From positions 500,904 to 564,903 of the forward strand of contig QKWP01000039.1 of NCBI GenBank assembly GCA_003550325.1: a stretch of 64,000 nucleotides of DNA, written 5' to 3'. The notes under the pieces are model-generated. The model searched no databases. It saw nothing but the letters and a program-made list of their open reading frames with translations, and was not told the DNA's origin. Origin of the DNA: Gigaspora rosea (lineage: Eukaryota > Glomeromycota > Glomeromycetes > Diversisporales > Gigasporaceae). Made by a program: the position numbers and the translations under genes. This document shows, one piece after another, positions 24,607 through 33,944 of this stretch (position 1 is the stretch's first letter; each line of letters opens with the position of its first letter).

Positions 24607-25656
24607 ACTAACAAGCCAATACTTAAAATTATCTATGATTTTCTAAATCTACCAATCCATTTTAAGTGGAACAATCATCTTATTCCTTTTAAAATATGTA
24701 CTTTTATTAAAAATATATATACTATACAAGAACTATACTCCTGGACTGCTCTTAAAATATTTAAAAACATGTCTGAAATTAATCGGACACTATATGTTTT
24801 GCTGTTCTAAATACACTTGAATACATCATTCTAAATATTCTTTTAGAATTAAAATCTTAACTAACAATCTCCCAACAATGGAAAACCTTCATATTCGCTA
24901 CCCATACCTATATCCTACTTCAAAATGTTCTCGCTGTTCAGATACTGAAGATACTTTATATATACTTTTCTGCTCAAATAACAACAATAATATTCAAATC
25001 TATAATTAGTATAATTACTGAGAACCTTACTTCCCTCAAAATTACTACTATATCTCCAGTTACAGTTTTTAACATTCTTCTCCAATTCACACTTAACACA
25101 CCTAGCCCAAAATATAACCTTCTCTTATATTATATTATTGGAATCTATTCTTTTAATGTTTTTGAAAATATTAAAATACTCACCACTAAACAAACTAAAT
25201 TATTCTTTACTACTTTGTCTAACAATCTCTTGGATTGGTTTCAAAATACTATTTGGTCTTCTCAAAATATCTCTTAACATCAATGGGACATGCTCGCAAT
25301 ATAACTTCAAAAACAAAAAAACGAAAATATTTTTTCCAAGTACACCCTATACAACAATTACATCATCATCAAATATATCTCATATAGATTTCTCTTCTTT
25401 TATAGAAAAATGGTTTCTACAAGGGTTTTCTCTAACAAACTGTGTACAATAATGTTATGGCATATGCCAGAGGTCTCCTCCAACCTATTCTAGCTAGTCA
25501 ATTAATTTGAAACAATTAATCATAGCACATAGATAATAGGGGTATAATGTCACATTGGTGCCTGTTTACAGTAACACAAAAATCTTTGAATGTAAATGTA
25601 TTATTCTTTTTACTTAAATAAAGTTTCAACTATGGTATTTTAAAAAATAAAAAAAA
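24607..25656 (+). mobile_element. 5'-truncated LINE (non-LTR retrotransposon) 3' end
   Basis: The 15-bp sequence AATTACAGTAGTATA occurs at 24592-24606 and again at 25657-25671, directly after an A-rich tail, so it is a target duplication enclosing 1050 bp. The interior encodes on the plus strand the C-terminal zinc-knuckle region typical of LINE reverse transcriptases: around 24858-24970, a NLPTMENLHIRYP-like stretch then CSRCSDTEDTLYILFCS. A further frame follows at 25138-25452. The 3' UTR has AATAAA at about 25617 and ends in AAAAAATAAAAAAAAA. Frame breaks are present, so it is a dead copy; the intact duplication and tail suggest a fairly recent insertion. Confidence 0.8.
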
Positions 25657-25682
25657 AATTACAGTAGTATAGGCTACAGGAC

Positions 25683-26014
25683 TAGTGATTTGAACTGGTT
25701 GGGCTATAATCAGTTAACTGACCTGAACTGAATAAATTTTGGGTAACCAGTTGAGTAAATGCTTAATCAGCTGACCCATACAACCAGTTGAGAATCAGTT
25801 GGCAAAATGTAAAAGGCATTATAAACCCTGAAAAGTTCTGAAAGGAAATGAATGAACATAGTAGACAAGTAAGGCTGGGACAAAAATTTGAGTAAAGGCT
25901 TGAGAATTCCTGAAAGTAAAACGTGAAGTAATCTTAACTGGTTGCAATCAGTTGACACCAAATATTTCAGTTCAGTTGACCAATTAAGGAAAATTTTTTC
26001 AGTTCAAATCACTA
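25683..26014. mobile_element. 332-bp hAT MITE with CAGTTGA subterminal repeats
   Basis: Ends TAGTGATTTGAACTG and CAGTTCAAATCACTA. Perfect 8-bp flanking duplication TACAGGAC (25675-25682 and 26015-26022). Many CAGTTGA/TCAGTTAAC words lie near both ends. Begins only 12 bases after the LINE target duplication. Non-coding; the 64-codon minus frame inside is incidental. Confidence 0.85.
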
Positions 26015-26255
26015 TACAGGACTATAGAGTAGTAACATGTTAGATGTAACGCATTTGTAAAATCTAATGGTTGGAAAAATAGAATAAAACTACTTTAGTA
26101 TTAAAATGCTTTCTTTTGTTAAAAATAAATTCATTTTTTCGCATATTTCGCTTTAATAATCATGTTTGGAACTACATCAATTAACCAATCACACAAATGG
26201 TATAACCCGTGATTTCCGTAAAATTACGAGTTTCTTATGTATTATCAAAAATATG

Positions 26256-26511
26256 GTATTTTTTAAAGAACCTTACTTACTATAACTGGTGGTGATCATC
26301 ACCAGGGCGCTTATATCGAAAAACATACTAAGTAAACGGGATCAGGTACTCTAAGTAAAAATGTTAAGGACTTTAAAAACCTCACAAAAACTGAAATCGG
26401 GACCTTATATCCAATCAACATTATATTATAAAAAAAAACAAAATCTCTATAACTGTACCCTAAAAATATCTAGGGGTGGTGATGATCACCACTGGTATAT
26501 TTCTTTTTTAA
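26256..26511. mobile_element. ~255-bp MITE with GGTGGTGATCATCACC palindromic arms
   Basis: CTGGTGGTGATCATCACCAG at about 26286 and GGTGGTGATGATCACCAC at about 26474 are inverted copies and each is itself palindromic. Outward similarity continues (TTTTAAAGAA against TTCTTTTTTA). Exact ends uncertain. Confidence 0.5.
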
Positions 26512-26881
26512 AAACTTCAAAACTTTTTTGCAAACAATTTTTTTAAAAAAGTCGATCGATAACTTCATATATAGGGCTTTGCTCTATAAAGTTAACGGCC
26601 AGCTTTTTTTTTTTAAAAAAAAAAAAAATTCTTCGTGATATTAAATTTGGTTATTTTTCGAATCAATATAACTTTAAATAGAAGAATTTTTTTAAACTAT
26701 GACCATTAACTTTGATGAGCTCAATCCTTTATATAATGTGTTTGTTTTTTTTAAAAAAAAAAGCGTTTTAAAAAATACAATATTTTAACGCAGTTATCAA
26801 ATACGTACATTCATTTTATTGGTCAACCACGATCACGAGAAAATTGAAATTTATAGAAATGTTTTTTTTTGTTTTTGTTTA

Positions 26882-27186
26882 ATATATATATCGGGATCCG
26901 TTAAAGTCAGGTACTATCACGTGACTTACAGCCAATCGAATTGTAATTTTGATCGTCACGACGAGACAAAAACAAAGAAAAAAAGTGAAAAAAACACCAA
27001 AAATACAAGAAACGAGTGCCTAAACCGGTCTCGGAGCATTAATAAAAAATGTCGGGAAGGCAATTTTACCTATAAGACACACCTAAACCTAACCCCTAAC
27101 TAACCCTTACCCTAATTTTAATTAAATAATAAAAAACATATAAAGGTACCTGGCTTTAACGGTCCCCTATATATCGATATATCAAA
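26882..27186. mobile_element. ~305-bp MITE (CCGTTAAAGTCAGGTAC arms)
   Basis: ATATATCGGGATCCGTTAAA, then GTCAGGTAC, at the left; the inverse GTACCTGGCTTTAACGG, then TCCCCTATATATCGATAT, at the right. Interior has a CCTAAACCTAACCCCTAAC tract. The 94-codon frame at 26819-27103 overlaps it and shows no domain. Confidence 0.6.
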
Positions 27187-28217
27187 TTAAGAATATTATT
27201 TAATTAATATAATATGCTCTATTCAGTTTCAAATCTTATCGTAATACTACTAAATTGCGATTGTCAGATTATGAATAGGATGCTATAGTAAATGCTTTAA
27301 CAGTTTTATTGGTAGTATGCTTAAATGTGTGAAAACTCATAATAATGTTTTCGTCTGTCACGAGTATCCTGTACATTTTACCAATAATTTTGATCATGTG
27401 AAAATAAGGTATAAATTTTTGATTTACTTATTTTGAATCACTGTACAGAATTTGAGTCTCATGACTACGGGAGAATCTCACGTTTCAGGATAGAATGAAA
27501 TTCAATTAGTAGATCAAGTCAGTTAATAAAATTATTAGCAACAATTTTTTGGGTAATTATGAACGGTAGTTGTATTATTCCTTTTAAAGAATGTTTTTCA
27601 TACCGTATTTACTTTTTTTGTATAACGTTCGTACGTACGTACGTACGTACGTATGTATGTGCGTGTGTGAGAGAATCTATACTATAATTAGTGACATGCG
27701 GTAGGCTTGTGATATATCTTAGCATCACGTTTTGATTACCCTAAAAGACTTGAATGATAAGCAGGAAGTTCCATCACTAATGGCGATCAGTATAAAATAA
27801 ATCCCTATTCGGAAAATCCGAATAATATAGAACGAAATTTTTATAGGCTAATTTATCACCAAATTACGATGGCCAGACCAATATGGAATGGAGCATAAAG
27901 TGCCCCTATTTTAACATTTGTATCATATCGATACAGTGTTATATATAGTTATTATACCCTATACTGACGTACATTCTGGTTATTATACCATACTGATCTT
28001 CTATCTCATTTATCAGAATATGCGCTAATCTTAATTATAAATAGCGAATAGAAATTTAGGATTTAAAACTTTTTCCATTTTTCGTTGATTTCTTATTTTG
28101 ATTTATTTAGTTTGTATAATAAATAGTAGGGGGTTTCATAATTAAAATCTGAGAATCTTATTTTATTTTTCCGATTTATAATTCAACATAGTAAAAATAC
28201 TATTTAAAAAATCCTAC
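27187..28217. other. Gene-free stretch with dispersed repeat and (GTAC)n microsatellite
   Basis: 27330-27560 holds a repeat (TCCTGTACATTTTACCAA; ATAGAATGAAATTCAATT) that recurs at 34355-34495 and 35205-35280. 27628-27660 is a GTAC microsatellite grading into GTATGTGCGTGTG. No gene seen. Confidence 0.55.
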
Positions 28218-28718
28218 TTTTTTTTTTTTTTTTTTTAACCCGGAAGTGACCCAGGACGCCGTTGGCGTACTTTTATTAATGTATACTATTCAATGGGGCC
28301 TTTCCTAAACCAGAAAGGTCCCTACATCCTTAATGATCTACGTACATTTTTGACTATTTCAATCGGTATCTAAATACTTATTGTTCCAACCAGATATACC
28401 GGCTGACCTATTTTCAACCGGAGGGTTTAACCGGCACAGTTCGTCCATCGGAATTTCACCGAAGGTAATTAATTTCGGCCATCGGAATGCACCGAAGGTA
28501 TTAACCTTTTTTCAACCGGAATTTCACCGGAAGATTACTTTAGAGGATTCCCAATTCGGAGGTGTGTGGCTGAATTTTTCCAAACGTGGTCCTAGTTTCT
28601 TGTTCAGTCCATCCATCTCGTGATCGAGTATAGTTTTTCTTGTCCGTTAGTGGGAGTTGAACCGGCGACCTTGCGTTTAGCGACCTGGGAGCGCAACCAC
28701 TACGCTATCGACCCGCAG
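28218..28718 (-). mobile_element. tRNA-derived SINE, ~500 bp
   Basis: On the minus strand the head (28718 to about 28649) reads TGCGGGTCGATAGCGTAGTG, with box A TAGCGTAGTGGTT and box B GGTCGCCGGTTCAACTCC, spaced as in a tRNA gene. Pol III promoter boxes of this type drive SINE transcription. A 430-bp unrelated body follows, with repeated CCGGTGAAATTCCGG-like words, and it ends in a run of about 20 A (T run 28218-28238 on the plus strand). CCTACTT flanks both ends and may be the target duplication. The head cannot be a functional tRNA as it stands (no clean acceptor stem). Confidence 0.78.
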
Positions 28719-29873
28719 GTTCCCTACTTACTTTCAAATACGTCACTTATTTGTTAATGGTGAAACCCCTAGTAAGTGCATTTGAAATAAACTATTTTTT
28801 TCATATTTATATTAATTGATTATCCGTTTCCAAATAAGGGAACCATATATAGTAAACTGTAAGGTAAAATGCTATTTCGTTGTTTACTATACAATCGGCA
28901 ATAGTTTTTAGTAATATCTCGGCATTGATAGGGTAATTTTTGATCATATAACCACATTTAGATTCGTTTCAACGAGCTCTATAACTTCTAATAATCTACA
29001 TGAGCTGTTAACTTAGTAAAAAAATGACTTCGCTTTGTGGTGAAATGGCATTTGTGATTTAGCATATTGTTATAGTAAAACTTATGAACTAATGCATCGA
29101 TAATTATAGCCTAAAGTAAAAGAAAAGCTTTTATTATAGATTATTCGCTATTTTAGAAATTATAATTCGTAATTCATGCATACGCTTATTATATTCATAT
29201 TTATTTTTATTTATCTAATCAATAGGCCACTTAAAATTAAGTCATTTTTTTAGGTTGGTTTAATTTAACTGGCAAGCATAGCAATAATTTATTAATCAAT
29301 GCTAAAGTGTCCAGAGTATGCGTTGCATAATTCTGCTCCATTAAAAATATTTTTTTTTTATTTTGTTCTTATAGGAGATATGTGATTTAAATCATTTTTA
29401 AAAACAATTACAATGTAAAAAAAATATGCCAATAGGTACAACAGTGTAACAATTATTTAATAATTAATTAATTGAAAATATTCAAAATAATCTAGATTAT
29501 TACAAATTTGTTATTTATGCTTATTTAATTGATAAATCACGTCATTTAAGTTTTTTATTAAGATTAATTTATCTGCTATCCGTTTTATTAGGTATAAGTG
29601 AGCAAATTTTTGACAACTCCAGACAGCTCAAAACGCCTTAATGGCCAATACATACTAGTTGATAATACAACAATAGTAATTTATGCCAAATTTTGAATGT
29701 AGGAATAAAACTCCCAAAGAATCTAACTTGTTATTATATAACGTGCGGTGGTGATTTTTTAAATAATGTTTGGGAATAGAATAATCCGTATTTATAGAGG
29801 TGCACCTACGTTTTAATAATAAGACTTCTAAATTTTTAATTTATTTAATAATAAAAAAATTAATAGTTAATTA
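28719..29873. other. AT-rich gene-free stretch with one diverged satellite copy
   Basis: 28936-29062 (AACGAGCTCTATAACTTCTA; GTTAACTTAGTAAAAAAATG) is a diverged copy of the 200-bp unit at 12710-13515. Nothing else recognised. Confidence 0.5.
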
Positions 29874-30103
29874 TTGTCACGGCTGATGCTGAAGTTGGCT
29901 GATGCTGAAGCTTTGACTTATTTTGATATAAAATTTTAAATTTTTTTTGGATGTTTTTTTCGCTTTTGTCTTATAGGGTTAGGGTAGGGTTTGGGTGTAG
30001 ATTTTATATTTATAGAGTATATGTTGATTTTAGCAGGGCTTATAGTTTCCAATAGAGACCCCTGAGCTTCAGCATCAGCCAACTTCAGCATCAGCCGTGA
30101 CAA
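29874..30103. mobile_element. MITE copy 1 of the GATGCTGAAG family
   Basis: About 40-bp inverted ends: TTGTCACGGCTGATGCTGAA, followed by a second GGCTGATGCTGAAG, mirrored at the right end. Flanked by TTA on both sides, consistent with a 3-bp duplication (Harbinger-like, inference). Non-coding; contains a TTAGGG-like tract. It lies about 350 bp upstream of the ATG22-like start codon. Confidence 0.75.
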
Positions 30104-31869
30104 TTATTAATGTTATTAATAGTTTTGATCGTTAAAAATTTGACAATTATTAACAGTTCGCGTATAATGCATTAATAATTGCATATTAATAATTGTTAAT
30201 AATAATTTTTAATCATAATTCAAGAGGTACAAATCTACTTAAATATAAATGATGTAGTCAAAAAAGTAAATGTGTATATAAATGATGTAATCAAAAAAGG
30301 AAATTTGTATATAAATGCATATTATTTTATTTTTTACTATCAATACCACGTGGATTTTGTTATTTAAAGAAAAAGTCCCTTAATAAAATAATTTTTTAAA
30401 AAGTTTCCTTAAGGAAAATATAAATTTTTTTATTCATATTGTTGCTGTGATGAATTTGGAAAATTCAAAAGAAAATAAAATTCCTAGTATAGCAAACGAG
30501 GAATTAACACCGATTAAAAAAGAATTTATAGGATGGTATATTCTTTGTGCAGCAGTAAGTTTCCTAACATATAACCTTAAATAAAAATATTTCACTTATT
30601 TGTGTCAATATATAATTTAGAAATTTAATATAATTTTTTTCTTCATAGAACGGAATTTATGGTGGTGCACCGATAGGAGGTGAATTCTTTTCTGTTCGAT
30701 ATAAAATCATTGGGCATATTGTACAGTATCTTATATATATATATTGTTGTGATTTTATAGTGCTTATTCCTTTATTCTTCGAAACTATTGCTGGCCAGGC
30801 TGGATATGAGCTTGATTTGGTAACTCCATGCAACACGGCAAGTATTTCATATTATACACTATTATATGCGTATTTTCTTTATAATAAAAGATATTTTAAT
30901 TATTTTAATTAATTAATTAATTATTAATTAATAGAAAGTTGCCAATTATAATTGTGTTGTACATTTTGGATCAGGCTTTATCAGTACTGAATCATACTCA
31001 TTATACATAATTTCTATCTCAGTAATTGTACAAACGGTTTTATTCATTAGTTGCGGTTCTTTAGCAGATCATGGAAGTAAGTAATATCAATAAATAATAA
31101 TATGTATTTAAAAAAAGTAACAAAGTTTATACGTTATTTTACATGTAGAATTGCAAAAACTGTTCGCCTTGCTCTATGCTTTTATAGGAGCCATTACGAC
31201 AATTTGTTTGCGACTGTTACTAGTCCTCGTAAGCATCATTTATTTTTCTACTTGGTGCCATTACATCTGAGACCATCATAGAATATAAAATTATGAAAAA
31301 ATTGTGTTTACTTATTTGCCTATTTATTTATGGACAGTTTTTTTTAAAAAAAATTCCAATAGAATTATATTTATTAGCAGGAGTCTTTGCTATTATATTG
31401 TAAGCATTTAATCAAAATACCTTTTTTATAAAATTTATGTTCTCACAATAATTAAAAAAACTATTCAGAAATAGTTGTTTTGGAGCAACAAACATCTTTT
31501 CGGGAGCATATATTCCAATATTTTCTCGAAATCATCCAAAAATTATAGAAGCAAGAGATTCAAATTTTCCTATCGCTGAAATTAAAAAGTCGGAAGATAC
31601 GGATTCGTATTATTTCACCGACAATCACTTCACAGACATAACATTATACCGACACCCATTTTACCGACAAGCTTTTTTTACCGACAAATAACTCGCCGAC
31701 ACTCGATTTGCTGACAAGCATGCTTTCACCGACATGTTGATTTTACCGACACACACTTCACCGACAGTTAATTTTACCGACAAAATCAACTTACCGACAA
31801 GCTCATTTTACCGACAATAAAATCATCGACAAACAATTCGCCGACAAACAATTCGCCAGATGCCTTAAG

Positions 31870-32067
31870 TATCACGGTTGATGCTGAAGTTATAGGGTCT
31901 CGATTTGAAACTATAAGCCCTGCTAAAATCCACATATACTCTATAAATATGAAATCTATACCCAAACCTTACCCTAACCCTATAAGACAAAGACGAAAAA
32001 ACATCCAAAGAAAATTTTAAAATTTTATATCAAAATAGGTCATAACTTCAGCATCAGCCGTGACAAT
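31870..32067. mobile_element. MITE copy 2 of the GATGCTGAAG family, inside the foldback element
   Basis: Starts TCACGGTTGATGCTGAAG and ends with its inverse, CTTCAGCATCAGCCGTGA. The centre matches the copy at 29874-30103 (the region with CCTAACCCTATAAGAC), in reverse orientation. It lies between the two arms of the foldback element. Confidence 0.75.
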
Positions 32068-32081
32068 AATTATTATACGAT

Positions 32082-32239
32082 AGGGTGAAACCTGAGTTGT
32101 GAAATAGTGAAACCTGCTATGATCATCACGTGAGGGTGAAATCCGCTTTTATATAATAAAAAACATAATAAAACGCGGATTTCACCCTAACCCGATCTAC
32201 AAAGCGGATTTCACTATTTCGTAACTCAGGTTTCACCCT
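32082..32239. mobile_element. 158-bp hairpin MITE (AGGGTGAAACCTGAG ends)
   Basis: Inverted ends AGGGTGAAACCTGAG and CTCAGGTTTCACCCT, with further internal inverted GTGAAATAGTGAAACC/GGATTTCACTATTTCG. Non-coding. It lies between the foldback arms, next to the previous MITE. Confidence 0.7.
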
Positions 32240-32864
32240 GTTCTATTATTATTATCGTCATTACTGTAATAAAATGTGCAATTTTTATTGTCATTATTAA
32301 TAAATTGCATAATACATAATTATTCTTAGTAGTTTATTACATTGCTGTGGTCTCATATATCAACGAGTTGCATTGTCAGTAATTGTATTGTCGGCAAATC
32401 ATATTGTCGACGAATTGTATTGTCGTAGAATAAGCTTGTCGGTATATTCTTTTTTCGGTAAAATGAGCTTGTCGGTAAGTTGATTTTGTCGGTAAATGTA
32501 ACTGTCGGTAAGTGTGTGTCGGTAAAATCAACTTGTCGGTGAAAAGGAACTTGTCGGTAAATCAAGTGTCGGCGAATTTTGTGTCGGTAAAAAAAGCTGG
32601 TCGGTAAAATGATTGTCGGTGTAGGTTGATGTCTGTGAAGTGATTGTCGGCGATTTGATTGCCACTCGGAAGGGACAATAAATGTCAATTTATCAGCAAA
32701 TTCATTTGTTGCAGCACTTTTTGCTGCTATATTAGTAATATTTTCATCGGGTGTAATTCTTTTATTGACAAATGGCTCATCGTATGGCATTCAGATGGCA
32801 TTAGCATTTGCAGGGTCCTGCTGGCTGGTATGTTAAATATCAAACTTATTGAATTTATTGGTCG

Positions 32865-32867
<3 letters not shown>

Positions 32868-32896
<29 letters not shown>
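32868..32896. repeat. (AT)n microsatellite
   Basis: Uninterrupted AT dinucleotide run in an intron of the ATG22-like pseudogene. Confidence 0.9.
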
Positions 32897-32898
<2 letters not shown>

Positions 32899-33944
32899 GA
32901 ACATTAAAAAGACTAAATGAATTTTTAGATCCTATTAATATTTCCAATAATATGGTTAACTAATAGGCCAAAACCTCCTTTACCAGAGTATTTAATCTTT
33001 ATTTTATTTTTTTTAATAATAAATGTTTAATTATACTTTTTTATTTTCTAATACATATTTTCCCAAACATGTTTCTTGGAAACGTGTGGGGAAAACATTA
33101 TTATCAACTCGTTCACTCTGGGAAACAATGAAATTTCTTTTTGGCTGGTTTTTAATATCCGATGGTACAAGCACGTTCATAGTAGTCGGCATTTTATTTG
33201 GTAAAAAACATCTTCAATTGACCGACAACGAACTATTCTAATGGCAGCACTAGTCCCTATATTTGAAATCATGGGCATATATTTATTTTACTTTTTACAA
33301 AAATTATTTCATTTAACTGGTAAGACTATTGTTATAATTACTTCTGTATTCTCAAGTATGTTACTACTATATGTGATATTGGGCTATTGGTTACTTTTCG
33401 GAGGAAATAATAAATGGGAGGTTTGGTTATATTTGGTATGGTTCGGGATTTCTATTGGTACAATATTTAATTATTGTCGAGCCCTCTTTTCTATTATATT
33501 ACCCATAGGGCATTAAAATGAATTTTTTCTTTGTTTCAGATTACTACAAAGGTAATTAATTTTGTAAGAAATTTTCATTTAGCTTGTTACTACAGTACTA
33601 TGTATATTTATTAAAATTTATTCATTTTTAATACGAAACAGGGTTCGAGTTGGATAGGTAAAAAATTATTTTCATTTTTTTTTTTTAAAAAAAAAATTTT
33701 AAATTTTAAACCTATATAATCATAATATTTTAATTCTTATAATGATGTAGGAACTATTGCATCAGGAATTATCATAAACTATACTCATGATATAAGAAGT
33801 CCTTTTTGGTTTTTACTCGTTGTGACTGCTTTACCTGTTTTAATATTTTGTACGGTTAATATTGAGAAAAGTAGAGAGGATGCTGAAATGTATTCCAATA
33901 GAGAAAGGAAAATCGATAAATCTTATTTTTATTGTCATGCATAA

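Larger units (their letters stand above)
31614..32656. mobile_element. Foldback element with ~280-bp arms of ACCGACA-type repeats
   Basis: Left arm about 31614-31860 and right arm about 32385-32656 are inverted copies. Each is built from about 15-20 imperfect repeats of TTTTACCGACAA (on the right arm TTGTCGGTAAAA). Arms align over roughly 250-280 bp, including variant spacer words in the same order. Two unrelated MITEs sit in the central part. The element splits exon 7 of the ATG22-like gene. No transposase-like reading frame is present; a 145-codon frame across the right arm only translates the repeats. Structure resembles foldback (FB-like) transposons. No clear target duplication was found. 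Confidence 0.75.
30450..33944 (+). pseudogene. Broken ATG22-like vacuolar amino-acid exporter gene
   Basis: Start ATG at 30450. Exons with good splice sites: 30450-30554, 30649-30679, 30761-30837, 30935-31076, 31149-31228, 31338-31399 and 31469 to about 31613. They encode EFIGWYILCAA, a VLIPLFFETIAGQAGYELD segment, and CVVHFGSGFISTESYSLY followed by a SLADHG loop, as expected for Atg22 (vacuolar efflux of amino acids after autophagy). A foldback element of about 1 kb (31614-32656) then interrupts exon 7. ATG22 sequence resumes at about 32660-32827 and 32929 onward (LTNRPKPPLPEYL, SWKRVGKTLLSTRS, FLFGWFLISDG), and ends with a 16-nt micro-exon 33642-33657 (GSSWIG) and a last exon 33751-33944. 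Frame is lost near 33000, at about 33239 and near 33510. Intron 3 starts with GC (GCAAGT) instead of GT. The first half is clean, so decay looks recent. Confidence 0.8.

Noticed and set aside
28649-28718. Possible genuine tRNA gene on the minus strand
   Set aside because: Boxes A and B are good, but there is no matching acceptor stem, and the sequence continues into a long body with an A tail, so it is a SINE head.
32353-32790. 145-codon minus-strand reading frame, the longest apart from the F-box and MFS exons
   Set aside because: It reads through the ACCGACA-type repeat arm of the foldback element and into antisense ATG22 sequence; its protein is a translation of the repeat.
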